From an uncultured SAR116 cluster alpha proteobacterium (GTDB lineage Bacteria; Pseudomonadota; Alphaproteobacteria; Puniceispirillales; GCA-002684695): a stretch of DNA of 56,772 nt. The stretch spans positions 1 through 56,772 of the forward strand of contig CACMFN010000012.1 in NCBI GenBank assembly GCA_902612965.1, read 5' to 3'. Position numbers and translations under genes: made by a program. Below are positions 1 through 9,723 of the stretch, piece by piece. The notes under the pieces were generated by a model. It saw only the letters and a program-made list of their open reading frames with translations. It did not search any database and was not told where the DNA came from. Numbering within the stretch: position 1 is the stretch's first letter; each line of letters begins with the position of its first letter.

Positions 1-91
1 ATATAAACAATACATTAAAAATTACAAAAAAATGTTTATTTTTTATTGATATAGTTTTAACTAGACATAATTAGGTATTAAGGAAATATTT

Positions 92-1132
92 ATGAAATTT
101 CAGCTTGCAATTAATCTTGAGAGACAATCTTCAAATGAAGATATGAACGAAGTCGCTTATCATACATTAGAAATGGTAAAAAAAGCTGATAAAGGCGGGT
201 TTAATATAGTGTGGTCAGCTGAACATCATGCATTGGAAATGACTATTGCTCCAGATCCATTCCAACTTCTTACATGGTGGGCCACTCATACAGAAAAAAT
301 TAGGTTAGGTACAGCCGTTGCTGCTGCACCTTACTGGCATCCTATTAGGCTAGCTGGTGAAGCCGCGATGACTGATTTAATATCAAACGGAAGACTAGAG
401 TTTGGTATTGGGTCGGGAGCTTATCAAAGAGAATTTGATAGAATGTTTCCTGGTTTGAAACAAACTGATGGATGGAGGTATATGCAAGAGTCTCTACCTG
501 CTGTGAAAGCATTATGGCAAGGAGATTATGAGCATGAAGGTCAATTTTGGTCTTTTCCAAAATCAACATCTGTACCAAAACCCATTCAATCTCCTCACCC
601 ACCAATATGGGTTGCTGCGAGAGCGCCTATAACATATGATTTTGCAGTTGAGAATGAATGCAATATAATGTCATGGCCACTGACAAGACCTATGTCCGAA
701 GCTGAACTTTACAAATCAAGACTAGATGAGGCTATGGGTAAATTTCCAAATAAACCAAAACCAATTTTTGCTATGATGAGGCATACTGCTGTTTATGAAA
801 ATAAAAATGATTGGGAAGTTCCAGTAAAAGCTCTTACAAGAGTCCTTGGGCAGTTTGAAAATCTTTTTAAAAACCTTGGTGATGTTGAGAATGGTTTTAC
901 AAAAATTATTCCATTAAATGAACTTGAGAATAGAGAGCAATATAAACCTGAAATGCTCAATGAAAATTTAATGTTTGGAACACCGGATGAAATTATTAAA
1001 AAATTAAAACTTTATGAAAAACTTGGCGTTGATGAATTTATTTATTATGCAACTTTTGGCCTTGGTCATGAAGAGCAACAAAAATCGATCGATCTTTTTA
1101 TTGAAGAAGTAATGCCAGAGTTTTTAAATTAA
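92..1132 (+). CDS. Luciferase-like (LLM) flavin-dependent monooxygenase
   Basis: 346 aa, bacterial-luciferase-like TIM-barrel family; such enzymes use reduced FMN and O2 to oxygenate a substrate and are normally soluble. The features seen are an N-terminal barrel strand, a W-x-A-E-H-H segment near residue 41, the family block I-R-L-G-T-A-V around residue 70, G-R-L-E-F-G-I-G-S-G near residue 101, and a C-terminal G-T-P-D-E-I-I block. An AAGGAAA ribosome site precedes the ATG. It is followed after 19 nt by an acyl-CoA dehydrogenase and lies in the same region as a flavin reductase (14822-15742), which could supply FMNH2. The substrate is unknown. The class call is firm; the partner is an inference. 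Confidence 0.85.
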   Translation: MKFQLAINLERQSSNEDMNEVAYHTLEMVKKADKGGFNIVWSAEHHALEMTIAPDPFQLLTWWATHTEKIRLGTAVAAAPYWHPIRLAGEAAMTDLISNGRLEFGIGSGAYQREFDRMFPGLKQTDGWRYMQESLPAVKALWQGDYEHEGQFWSFPKSTSVPKPIQSPHPPIWVAARAPITYDFAVENECNIMSWPLTRPMSEAELYKSRLDEAMGKFPNKPKPIFAMMRHTAVYENKNDWEVPVKALTRVLGQFENLFKNLGDVENGFTKIIPLNELENREQYKPEMLNENLMFGTPDEIIKKLKLYEKLGVDEFIYYATFGLGHEEQQKSIDLFIEEVMPEFLN

Positions 1133-1151
1133 ATTATTTTGAGATTAAAAA

Positions 1152-2312
1152 ATGTTAATGAACAAAAATCACGAAAAAGAGTTACTCGAAAATACAGTAA
1201 AAAGATTTGTAGAAGAAGAATTATACCCTCACGAAGAAACTGTTGATAAAAATGGAGAAGTGCCTCTAGAACTTGGTAGACATATAGAAAAAAAATCTAA
1301 AGACCTTGGTTTATTTGCAGCGAACCTCCCAATTGAGGTAGGCGGAGGTGGTTTAGACTATGAAAGTATGCTTCTTATTGAAAGAGAATATGGAAAAACA
1401 AGTCATGCATTGCATGCTTGGGCTGCTAGACCAACTGAAATTCTTTTAGCTTGTAACGAAGAACAGAAAAAAAGATATCTAGACCCTTGTGTTACGGGTG
1501 AAAAAAGAGAGTTATTTGCTTTAACAGAACCTGAAGCAGGTTCTGATATTATGTCAATGAAAACTCATGCAAAAAAAGATGGCAGTGATTGGATTTTGAA
1601 TGGGTCTAAGCATTTTATATCAGGGCCTGTTATGCCTGATTTTGCTATTGTATTTGCTTCAACTGGAGAAGATGAGACTCCTAGAGGTAAAAGAAAAAGG
1701 ATAACTGCATTTTTAGTAGATGTTGGTGAAAATGGATTTGAGATAGGTATTGGAACAAAATGTGTAAGTTACAGAGGTTATCACGCCTTCAGATTAAATT
1801 TTTCGGATGTAAGACTTGGTCCTAATCAAATTCTAGGTGAAGAAGGAAAAGGTTTGGAGTTATCTGGAAAGTGGCTAGGCATGGGTAGGATTTGGGTTGG
1901 AGCATCCTGCTGTGGAAAAGCTGAACGTTTATTTGAGCTTGCTAAAGACTGGGCTTCAACAAGAAAACAGTTTGGACAACCAATAGGGAAATTCCAAGCA
2001 ACAGGTTTTAAATTAGCTGATATTGCTATTGAATTAAGAGCTGCAGATCTTATGGTTAATGATGCAGTGAGAAGAGCTAATGAAGGTAAAATGTCTGATG
2101 CTGATGCTGCTATGGTAAAAGTGTATTGCTCAGAAATGTTAAACAGAGCCGCCGACAATACCCTTCAACTTTATGGCGGTATGGGTTTAATGGAAGAATT
2201 ACCGATACAAAGGTTATGGAGAGATTCTCGTTTAGAAAGAATATGGGATGGAACTTCTGAAATACAAAGGCATATAATTACAAGGTCAATATTAAGACCT
2301 CTTGGTGCATGA
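1152..2312 (+). CDS. Acyl-CoA dehydrogenase with Asp at the usual catalytic Glu
   Basis: 386 aa, the usual length for FAD-dependent acyl-CoA dehydrogenases, which make a trans-2-enoyl-CoA and pass electrons to ETF. Family motifs seen: A-L-T-E-P-E-A-G-S-D (residues 123-132), R-K-Q-F-G-Q-P-I-G in the helical domain, and L-Y-G-G-M-G-L near the end. The MCAD-type catalytic position in I-x-E-G-T-S-E-I-Q reads I-W-D-G-T, giving Asp366 in place of Glu. The alternative IVD-type Glu position is a Gly. A second ATG two codons in (1158) is also possible. The stop overlaps the next start as ATGA, so it is probably translationally coupled to the acyl-CoA synthetase. Confidence 0.9.
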   Translation: MLMNKNHEKELLENTVKRFVEEELYPHEETVDKNGEVPLELGRHIEKKSKDLGLFAANLPIEVGGGGLDYESMLLIEREYGKTSHALHAWAARPTEILLACNEEQKKRYLDPCVTGEKRELFALTEPEAGSDIMSMKTHAKKDGSDWILNGSKHFISGPVMPDFAIVFASTGEDETPRGKRKRITAFLVDVGENGFEIGIGTKCVSYRGYHAFRLNFSDVRLGPNQILGEEGKGLELSGKWLGMGRIWVGASCCGKAERLFELAKDWASTRKQFGQPIGKFQATGFKLADIAIELRAADLMVNDAVRRANEGKMSDADAAMVKVYCSEMLNRAADNTLQLYGGMGLMEELPIQRLWRDSRLERIWDGTSEIQRHIITRSILRPLGA

Positions 2313-4408
2313 ATAGCAACAAACTTAATAATATAAATAGGCTTTTTAACCCTAAAAATATAGCTGTTTTCGGTGGTAACGATGCTGAAATTGTAATTTC
2401 TCAATGCAAAAAAATGGGTTTCACGGGTGAAATTTGGCCAGTTAACCCCAAACGAGAAAGTATTAATGGGATAAAGTGTTTTTCATCTGTTTTAGATTTA
2501 CCAAAAGGTCCTGATGCATCATTTATTGCTGTTCCAAGATCAGCCGCAATTGAAGTAGTAAAAGAATTAAATAAGATGAAGTCTGGTGGAGGTGTATGCT
2601 ATACAGCGGGATTTAGAGAAGTAGGCCAAAAAGGTGAAGAATTAGAAAAAAGTCTCTTAGAAAATGTAGGTGATTTCGCATTAATTGGTCCAAATTGTTA
2701 TGGAATGATAAATTATGTAAACAAAATCGCCCTTTGGCCTTTTGACCATGGAGGAGAGTTTCCAGGTTTTGGAGCCGCTATTATTACTCAAAGTGGAATG
2801 CTCTCAAATGATTTATCGACAAGCAGAAGATCAATGCCATTTGCATATATGGTATCAGCTGGCAACCAATCAGTTTTGTCAATTGAAGATTACGTCGATT
2901 ATTTTTCACAAAAAGAAGAAGTCAAAGCAATAGGACTGCACATTGAAGGTTTGCAAGATATTGAAAAGTTTCAAAAAGGTTGTCTTAAGGCTTTAGAAAG
3001 AAATGTCCCCATAGTTGCTATTAAGACAGGCTCCTCTGAAATTGGGAATAATCTTGTAAGCAGCCATACAGGTTCGCTATCTGGTGGTGACGAAATATAT
3101 AATTCCCTTTTTGAACATCTGGGTATAGTAAGAGTTTCCAACCCTCATGAGTTTTTAGAAACGCTCAAGTTTTTATGTATATCTGGCTCTGTCTCAGGCA
3201 ACAAAGTTGCTGCATTCACTTGTTCTGGAGGTGGCGCAACTATGCTGGCCGATTATGCAGAAAAAATAGATTTAAAATTTAATCAACCTTCAAATAAAGT
3301 AAGTAAAGTTTTGGAAAAATTACTTCCATTAACTGCAACTGTTTCAAATCCTTTAGACTATACTACACCCATTTGGGGTCAGCCTGAAAAAACTGGTCCT
3401 GTTTTTAATATTTTTTTTCATGACAAGTATGATGCTGCAATTTTAGTTCAAGATTATTTGCCACCAAATATTAATGAGCTCAATAAATTTTATTTATATG
3501 ATGCGAAGGCATTTATAAAAGAAGCAAAACTCAAAAATTTACCCACTATAATTTGTAGTACAGTACCTGAAAACAATGATCCTGATATAAGCAAATTTTT
3601 TGTCTCACAGGGTGTAACTCCAATGCAAGGATTGGAAGAAGCTTTGAATGCAATCAATAGGAGCTATAAATTTTATCAACGCCATCAGGATTTCTTATTA
3701 GGTAAAGTTAAAGTGAAAAAATCTATTAAAAGTTTGGGAACAAAGTCTTCTATGCTTAATGAAATGGAATCAAAATCAATTTTAAATAAAATTGGTTTGG
3801 CAATTCCCAATTTTTTTAATGAAAAAAATTATACTAAGCATTATGAACAAACTGAAGAGCTTTCTTTAAAATTTCCCGTTTGTTTAAAAATGCTTAGTAG
3901 AGAAGTTCAACACAAAACTGACATAGGGGCAATTGATTTAAATATCAAAAATTACCAAGAGTTATTAACTTCTTTTGAAAAAATCAAAAAACAAGTAGAA
4001 CAAAGCAAAGAAAATTTTTCAAATAACTTTCTTGTTGAAGAGATGCAACCCGAGCCTTTAGGTGAGCTTTTAGTCGGGATTTTTTATGATTTGCAATTTG
4101 GATATGTAATGACATTAGCAAGTGGAGGTGTACTTGCTAATCTTATTGAGGACTCGGTTACAATTCTACTCCCTGCTTCAATTCATGAATTAGATAAATC
4201 TCTTGGAAAACTGAAGATTAATAAACTTTTTCAAGGATATCGAGGAAAAAAAGAAATCAATAGAAAATTATTATTGGGAAATTTAAAAAAACTTACAGAC
4301 TTTGCATTAGATAAATCTAATAATGTCCAACAAATAGAAATTAATCCACTTTTTGTCTTTCCAGAAAAAAATATAGCTGTAGATGGAATTATCTGGAAAA
4401 ATGAATGA
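2309..4408 (+). CDS. ADP-forming acyl-CoA synthetase (NDP-forming acyl-CoA ligase family)
   Basis: 699 aa single-chain enzyme of the ACD/Pat family that makes acyl-CoA from acid, CoA and ATP, releasing ADP and phosphate. Domain order: CoA-binding Rossmann domain (about 1-135, ending G-P-N-C-Y-G), succinyl-CoA-ligase-like domains (about 150-450) with the phospho-acceptor His253 in S-H-T-G-S-L-S-G, and an ATP-grasp domain (about 485-699). It overlaps the dehydrogenase before it and the membrane protein after it by 4 nt each. Context suggests it activates the acid later oxidised by the dehydrogenase. The acid itself cannot be read from the sequence. Confidence 0.9.
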   Translation: MNSNKLNNINRLFNPKNIAVFGGNDAEIVISQCKKMGFTGEIWPVNPKRESINGIKCFSSVLDLPKGPDASFIAVPRSAAIEVVKELNKMKSGGGVCYTAGFREVGQKGEELEKSLLENVGDFALIGPNCYGMINYVNKIALWPFDHGGEFPGFGAAIITQSGMLSNDLSTSRRSMPFAYMVSAGNQSVLSIEDYVDYFSQKEEVKAIGLHIEGLQDIEKFQKGCLKALERNVPIVAIKTGSSEIGNNLVSSHTGSLSGGDEIYNSLFEHLGIVRVSNPHEFLETLKFLCISGSVSGNKVAAFTCSGGGATMLADYAEKIDLKFNQPSNKVSKVLEKLLPLTATVSNPLDYTTPIWGQPEKTGPVFNIFFHDKYDAAILVQDYLPPNINELNKFYLYDAKAFIKEAKLKNLPTIICSTVPENNDPDISKFFVSQGVTPMQGLEEALNAINRSYKFYQRHQDFLLGKVKVKKSIKSLGTKSSMLNEMESKSILNKIGLAIPNFFNEKNYTKHYEQTEELSLKFPVCLKMLSREVQHKTDIGAIDLNIKNYQELLTSFEKIKKQVEQSKENFSNNFLVEEMQPEPLGELLVGIFYDLQFGYVMTLASGGVLANLIEDSVTILLPASIHELDKSLGKLKINKLFQGYRGKKEINRKLLLGNLKKLTDFALDKSNNVQQIEINPLFVFPEKNIAVDGIIWKNE

Positions 4409-5808
4409 GATTTAGATTTTTATTATTTTTAATAAGTTCTGTTATTTTTCCTGCAAAATGTTTTGCGCATGTATCAGAAAGAGCTTTAATCTTACTTCTG
4501 CCTACCGAATTTTATATACCTGCAGGAATTTCAGTTTTAATTTTAACAATTTTAATAGCCTACTTAACACCTGCTTCTTTTATCTCTTCTTTATTTAATT
4601 ACTATCAAATTAAGAACTTTAATTTTTTCAGCATAATTTCAGACCGAAGTTTTGAAAAAATTAAAATAATCACAAGCTTATTTTCTTTTCTATTTCTTAT
4701 GGCTCTAGTGTATCTTGGCTTTTCAGGTTCTAGAGATCCTTTAGCAAACCCTCTAACTCTTTTTATTTGGTCAGTTTGGTTTTTATTAATGCCAGTGATA
4801 CAAATTACAGTTGGAAATTTATGGGCATTTTTAAATCCGTGGTATGGGATAGGTAGATTATTTTTTAACAAGCCTAAAGTAAAAATTAATGATAATTTTT
4901 CTTTTGTATTTTCCTCAGCTGGCTTTCTTTTATTTTCACTATTTATGTTAGTTTATATAGCTCCAGATGACCCTGATATTTTAGCTTTTGTTGTTCTTCT
5001 ATATTTTACATTAAATTTATTTTTAATGGTTTTTTTTGGTGTTGAATGGTTAACAAAAGGTGAGTGTTTTACATCATTCTACACTCTTCTATCAAAGCTT
5101 TCATTAATTTGGTTTAAAGACGGTACATTATTTGTAGGATTTTTTGGATCTCAGCTTAAAAATTATAAATTTTATCCACCTTTATCAGTTTTATTTTTAT
5201 CAATAATATTAGCTACTTTATCATTTGATGGTTTAAATGAAACTTTTTTTTGGTTTCAAATAATAAATGTCAATCCATTAGAATTTTATGGAAGGTCCTC
5301 AGTAATAACAGAGAATTCTCTTGGATTAATATTTTTCGCAATAATGTTATTTATTATATTTAATTTAACAATATTTCTCGGCCATGCCTTCATTAAAGAA
5401 AAAATAATTTTTAGAGATATCATTGGCATTAATTCAATTGCTCTTTTGCCAATAGCGCTAGCTTATCATATAGCTCATTATCTCACTTCATTTTTAGTAG
5501 ATATTCAATACTTCTATAAAGTATTATCAGACCCTTTAAATTTAGGGGTGGATTTAATCAATATTGGAGAATTTAATGTCACTACAAGTTTTTTTAATAC
5601 AATTGAAACTGTAAAATTAATTTGGTTTATTCAAGCCTCAGCAATTGTTATTGGCCATGTAATAGCAGTTTTACTTGCACACTCAATTTCTGAAAATTAT
5701 TTAAAAACAAAATCTTCAGTATTAATAAGCCAGCTTCCTATAAGCATTTTTATGGTTGCATATACTTTTCTTGGTCTATGGATACTTTCAACACCAACTG
5801 TGGGTTAA
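4405..5808 (+). CDS. Polytopic inner-membrane protein, FedB-like family (unknown function)
   Basis: 467 aa, with a signal-like first helix ending A-K-C-F-A-H and then about ten to twelve hydrophobic segments. It resembles a family of alphaproteobacterial membrane proteins that databases sometimes label fenitrothion hydrolase (FedB-like). The typical start, a short signal followed by A-H and a Leu/Pro-rich stretch, is visible. No hydrolase or transporter motif can be seen and the database label should not be trusted. It is coupled by ATGA overlap to the acyl-CoA synthetase and lies 84 nt before the ABC binding protein, so a role in uptake or membrane handling of the same substrate is plausible. 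Confidence 0.6.
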   Translation: MRFRFLLFLISSVIFPAKCFAHVSERALILLLPTEFYIPAGISVLILTILIAYLTPASFISSLFNYYQIKNFNFFSIISDRSFEKIKIITSLFSFLFLMALVYLGFSGSRDPLANPLTLFIWSVWFLLMPVIQITVGNLWAFLNPWYGIGRLFFNKPKVKINDNFSFVFSSAGFLLFSLFMLVYIAPDDPDILAFVVLLYFTLNLFLMVFFGVEWLTKGECFTSFYTLLSKLSLIWFKDGTLFVGFFGSQLKNYKFYPPLSVLFLSIILATLSFDGLNETFFWFQIINVNPLEFYGRSSVITENSLGLIFFAIMLFIIFNLTIFLGHAFIKEKIIFRDIIGINSIALLPIALAYHIAHYLTSFLVDIQYFYKVLSDPLNLGVDLINIGEFNVTTSFFNTIETVKLIWFIQASAIVIGHVIAVLLAHSISENYLKTKSSVLISQLPISIFMVAYTFLGLWILSTPTVG

Positions 5809-5892
5809 TTTTTATTAATTTACTAGACATTAATATCTTTATATATCAGTCTTAAGAATAATTTTATATTTTAATTTATTGGGTGGCTAGTT

Positions 5893-7179
5893 ATGAAAAA
5901 AAATTTTAAAAATAATATTACTAGAAGGAAATTAATGAAGGGAGTTGCAGCTGCAGGAAGCATTGCGGCTATGCCTGGTTTTGTAAGATACAGTCAAGCT
6001 GCTAGTTCATCTCCAATCAAGATTGGATTCCAAGTTCACAGAACTGGAATTGGAGCAGCTTATGGGAGATGGTATGATAGAACTACACAAGCAGCAGTAA
6101 AAATTTTAAATGATGCAGGCGGTGTTAATGGACGCCCAATAGAAATAGTGGCGGAAGATGATGGCACCGATCCAAAAAGGGGTGCCGAAGCACTAGAAAA
6201 ATTTGCTAACCAACATAATTGTGATGTTGCGTTTGGAACTCTTTTTTCACATGTTGTAATTGGCTCTGCTCCGAGAGCTGGCGAATTAAAACTTCCATAC
6301 TTTGTTGTTTCAGAGGGTCACCATGTCGCCTCAGGAATGCTGAATAGATATACTCTGCAGCCAGGTATCACCGATGTGAAAAGTCAGGTTCAGGCAATGG
6401 CTCCATTTGTAAAGGAGAATGTAGGCAAGAAAGTTACTATGATATATCCAGATTTTGCTTTTGGTCATGATCATAGAGATTATTTTTCAGCTGCATTTGA
6501 AGCACAAGGTGGTGAAATTGTTGGAAAGGTTCCAATCCCACCAACTGAATCTAGTTTTTCTAAATACTTTCCAAAAATTCCAAGAGATACAGAAGTCATA
6601 TATCACGTGATGGTGGGGCCTGCTGTGTTAACTTTTGTTAAAGAGCTAGGTGAGTTTTATGGTTCAAAAAGTCCAAAACTTTTTGGTTTTATTGATAGCC
6701 TAGAGGCTGTTGACTTAAATACACCAGGATTGGAATTTTTAGATGGTAGTTATTTCTGGGAAGGAAATCCTAGGTATGCTCAAGCCAATCAGACAGAACA
6801 TGATAAGTTTTACAGAAATGCTGTTGGAGTTGATGCAAATGGTGCTTCTGTTTCAGACCCTAAAGATGTATCTACTTATGCGCATATGTTTGGTTGTTGG
6901 GAAACTTTACATATTATTAAAAAAGGAATGGAAGAATCTGGATACGCAGGACCTGGAGATAGGGCTAAATTAATTGAAGCTGTTGAGAGTATGTCTAATA
7001 TGCCTTTATCTCAGGCCCATCCTCAAGGAGCCAAAATCTTTAATGGTAAAACTCATCAGACATTTGGACACCAATATATTACCAAGATGACAAATGGAAA
7101 GTTGGTTCTAGCTCACACAACATCCATTGAGGATACATTTTATCCTGATGAAGTTGATTATACAAAACAATCATTTTAG
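5893..7179 (+). CDS. Branched-chain-amino-acid-type ABC transporter, substrate-binding protein (Tat signal)
   Basis: 428 aa periplasmic binding protein of the LivJ/LivK-like type I fold. The N-terminus has a twin-arginine motif T-R-R-K-L-M-K-G (residues about 10-17), a hydrophobic stretch and a likely cleavage site after S-Q-A (about residue 36). The mature part begins I-K-I-G-F and carries the family segments G-R-P-I-E-I-V-A-E-D-D and G-A-E-A. It heads a five-gene transporter cluster, with livH starting 20 nt downstream. Tat export suggests folding before secretion. Relatives bind amides, urea, aromatic acids or amino acids, so the ligand is open; the adjoining catabolic genes suggest it is their substrate. 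Confidence 0.9.
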   Translation: MKKNFKNNITRRKLMKGVAAAGSIAAMPGFVRYSQAASSSPIKIGFQVHRTGIGAAYGRWYDRTTQAAVKILNDAGGVNGRPIEIVAEDDGTDPKRGAEALEKFANQHNCDVAFGTLFSHVVIGSAPRAGELKLPYFVVSEGHHVASGMLNRYTLQPGITDVKSQVQAMAPFVKENVGKKVTMIYPDFAFGHDHRDYFSAAFEAQGGEIVGKVPIPPTESSFSKYFPKIPRDTEVIYHVMVGPAVLTFVKELGEFYGSKSPKLFGFIDSLEAVDLNTPGLEFLDGSYFWEGNPRYAQANQTEHDKFYRNAVGVDANGASVSDPKDVSTYAHMFGCWETLHIIKKGMEESGYAGPGDRAKLIEAVESMSNMPLSQAHPQGAKIFNGKTHQTFGHQYITKMTNGKLVLAHTTSIEDTFYPDEVDYTKQSF

Positions 7180-7199
7180 TTTTATAATCTAATTCTTAT

Positions 7200-8081
7200 A
7201 TGGATCTGGGCCCTTATTTACTTTTTGCTTCTTTAGAGGGCCTAGTCCATGCAGCTGTACTATCCCTCATTGCTCTAGGATTGAGTCTAGTCTTTGGAGT
7301 TATGAGGATAGTTAATGTAGCGCATGGTGAATTTTTCATGCTTGGAGCCATATTAGCTTGGTGGGTATCAAGCTTTGTTTTAGGTAATCCTGCATTAGGA
7401 TTTTTATTAGCTCTATTGGTAGCACCTATAATTGCAGGGATAATTGCAATGTTTTCGGATTGGCTAATTCTAAAGCATCTGAAATACGACCCTGAAGCAA
7501 CGATAATAGCTACAATAGGTATTTTATATATTATTCAACAGGCTGCCCTAATGACATTTGGCCCAGATGCAAGACCGGTCGAGCAACCATTTAATGTTAG
7601 GTTAGATTTATATTGGTTTGGATTTTCAGCATATAAATTTTTTGTAATATTTGCTTCTATAATCCTTTTATTATCAGTATGGCTTGTAATGGCTAAAACT
7701 AAATTTGGCCTTCTTTTAAGAGCAACTCAATTAGACAGTGAAACAGCTCAGGCATTTGGCATACCTATTTCAACTGTATACAGTCTTGTTTTTGGCGCAG
7801 GCGCTGCAATAGCAGCAGTTGGTGCAGTTTTAATAGTTCCAATTCAGCAAGCACATTACTTGATGGGGGGCGAGCCATTACTTTTAGCTTTTATTGTTGT
7901 TATTATTGGAGGTTTAGGTAGTCTTCGTGGCACAGTTGCTGCAGCAGTTCTTATAGGTATGAGTGATGGAATAATTTCAGTTTTTTTCTCGCCAACTTTG
8001 GCAAAAATATTAGCAACTTTATTAGTTGTATTTGTTTTATTAATAAGGCCCAACGGATTATTTGGAACTGCTAAAGTATGA
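7200..8081 (+). CDS. livH: Branched-chain-type ABC transporter permease LivH
   Basis: 293 aa inner-membrane permease with about eight hydrophobic helices. The opening segment G-L-S-L-V-F-G-V-M-R-I-V-N-V-A-H-G-E-F is the LivH hallmark, and the cytoplasmic EAA-like loop appears near R-A-T-Q-L-D-S-E-T-A-Q-A-F-G. The stop overlaps the livM ATG by 4 nt. It forms the channel with LivM and is driven by LivG and LivF. The family assignment is certain; the transported compound is not. Confidence 0.93.
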   Translation: MDLGPYLLFASLEGLVHAAVLSLIALGLSLVFGVMRIVNVAHGEFFMLGAILAWWVSSFVLGNPALGFLLALLVAPIIAGIIAMFSDWLILKHLKYDPEATIIATIGILYIIQQAALMTFGPDARPVEQPFNVRLDLYWFGFSAYKFFVIFASIILLLSVWLVMAKTKFGLLLRATQLDSETAQAFGIPISTVYSLVFGAGAAIAAVGAVLIVPIQQAHYLMGGEPLLLAFIVVIIGGLGSLRGTVAAAVLIGMSDGIISVFFSPTLAKILATLLVVFVLLIRPNGLFGTAKV

Positions 8082-9019
8082 GAAAAGATTTAATTCTTCA
8101 TTTTGGAGCATTAGCTATACTGCTATTTCTTGAACTTCTTGGGGTTTTTTCAGACTATCATCAAGGTAATTTTGCTAGAATATTAGTCTTAGCTGCTTAT
8201 GGAATTGGCTATAATGTTTTATTTGGTTATACAGGTCTTTTAAGTCTTGGCCACGCGCTCTTTTTCTCAGCAGGCCTTTATGCTTCAGGATTATCAATTT
8301 ATCACTTGGATTATAATGTTGGACAATCTCTAATACTAGCTATTTGCTTTTCAGCCTTTTTTTCTCTGGTAATAGGCTATCTAGCTTTAAGAACTGTTGG
8401 TGTTTCCTTTATGATAGTTACACTCATGTTTTCTCAAGTTGGCTATTTATGTATTTTATACTTTGGCGGTATTACAAGAGGGGATGAAGGTATTGTAATT
8501 CAACAATCAAGCAGAGTTTTTCTTTCATTGGATTTATCTGATCCAACAATAAGGTACTATGCAGCACTTATAATTTTTTCATTATGTTTAATCTTTAATC
8601 TGTGGATAGCAAAAAGTTCTTTTGGAAGAGTGTTGATAGCTATAAGGGAAAATAGTGATAGGGCACTTATGCTAGGTTATAATGTACATTTATACAAATT
8701 GTTTGCAGTTATTATCTCAGGAACTATTTCAGGCCTTGCAGGAGCATGCTACGGTATTTTATTCGGTTATGTTGGAGCAAGTTTTGCTGCAGTACCGTAC
8801 TCAATATTTCCATTGCTATGGGTGTTAATTGGTGGGGTTGGAACCGTTTTAGGACCACTTGTAGGAGCTATTTTTATGTTTTACCTAATTGATTACGCGA
8901 GCGATATTACAGATGCTTACATGATTATAGTGGGTATTACTCTTCTAGTAGTTACTTTATATGCCAGAAGAGGTTTATTGGGTGAATTAAGGTATAGGTA
9001 TTTTAAATGGATACCTTAG
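8078..9019 (+). CDS. livM: Branched-chain-type ABC transporter permease LivM
   Basis: 313 aa inner-membrane permease of the LivM type, with roughly ten hydrophobic segments. Recognisable blocks are Y-N-V-L-F-G-Y-T-G-L-L-S-L-G-H-A near residue 45, the EAA-like A-I-R-E-N-S-D-R-A-L-M-L-G-Y near residue 195, and G-G-V-G-T-V-L-G-P-L-V-G-A near residue 253. The start overlaps livH (ATGA) and the end overlaps livG by 13 nt, so the transporter genes are clearly translated as one unit. Length is normal for LivM without a fused ATPase. Confidence 0.93.
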   Translation: MRKDLILHFGALAILLFLELLGVFSDYHQGNFARILVLAAYGIGYNVLFGYTGLLSLGHALFFSAGLYASGLSIYHLDYNVGQSLILAICFSAFFSLVIGYLALRTVGVSFMIVTLMFSQVGYLCILYFGGITRGDEGIVIQQSSRVFLSLDLSDPTIRYYAALIIFSLCLIFNLWIAKSSFGRVLIAIRENSDRALMLGYNVHLYKLFAVIISGTISGLAGACYGILFGYVGASFAAVPYSIFPLLWVLIGGVGTVLGPLVGAIFMFYLIDYASDITDAYMIIVGITLLVVTLYARRGLLGELRYRYFKWIP

Positions 9020-9723
9020 ATAACATTCTTCTTTATACAGAAAATATTAGTAAGAATTTTCAAGGTATTAAAGCTGTAAATAATGTTAACTTTAAAATTT
9101 ATAAGAATGAAATAAGGGCTTTAATTGGACCAAATGGTGCTGGGAAAACGACTTTTGTATCTCTACTGTGCGGAAGGATCAATGCCTCTGCGGGAAAAGT
9201 GGTTTTTTGTGGAGAAGACATCTCTGACTTACCAGTCTTCGAGAGGATTTCAAATGGGATAGGCTATACTTTTCAAATCACTTCTATTTTTGTTAATTTA
9301 ACAGTTTACGAAAATGTAGCCCTAGCTATTAGGAAAGATAATTCAAATGGAGAAGAGAATTCAGTTTCTGAAGTTCTTTCTAAAGTTGGCCTTTTAGACC
9401 GAATTGAGCAACGAAGTGGTGATTTGAGTTATGGTCACCAAAGACTTCTTGAGTTAGCAATGGGAATGGCTCAAAAACCTAAATTACTGATCCTAGATGA
9501 ACCAACACAAGGACTATCAGATTCAGAAATTGAAAATTTTAAAAAATTAATAAAGGATATCTCTTCATCAACAACCATTCTTTTGATAGAGCATAATATG
9601 GATGTAGTAATGTCTATTGCAGATAATATTTCTGTACTGCATTTTGGTGAAATTATTGCTGACGGTGATAAAGAAACTATTCAAAATGATCCTATCGTGC
9701 AAAAAGCTTATTTGGGGGATTGA
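9007..9723 (+). CDS. livG: Branched-chain-type ABC transporter ATPase LivG
   Basis: 238 aa ABC ATPase. Walker A is G-P-N-G-A-G-K-T-T (about residues 41-49), the signature is L-S-Y-G-H-Q-R, Walker B is L-L-I-L-D-E-P, and the switch His lies in L-L-I-E-H-N-M. The signature L-S-Y-G-H instead of L-S-G-G-Q is typical of LivG and urea-type UrtD proteins, which helps to separate it from LivF. It starts inside the livM 3' end and its TGA touches the livF ATG. It should pair with LivF under the LivH/LivM pore. Confidence 0.92.
   Translation: MDTLDNILLYTENISKNFQGIKAVNNVNFKIYKNEIRALIGPNGAGKTTFVSLLCGRINASAGKVVFCGEDISDLPVFERISNGIGYTFQITSIFVNLTVYENVALAIRKDNSNGEENSVSEVLSKVGLLDRIEQRSGDLSYGHQRLLELAMGMAQKPKLLILDEPTQGLSDSEIENFKKLIKDISSSTTILLIEHNMDVVMSIADNISVLHFGEIIADGDKETIQNDPIVQKAYLGD

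Noticed and set aside
1826-2158. 110-codon minus-strand frame inside the acyl-CoA dehydrogenase
   Set aside because: Antisense shadow of a well-conserved gene; the same applies to the other opposite-strand frames inside recognised genes.
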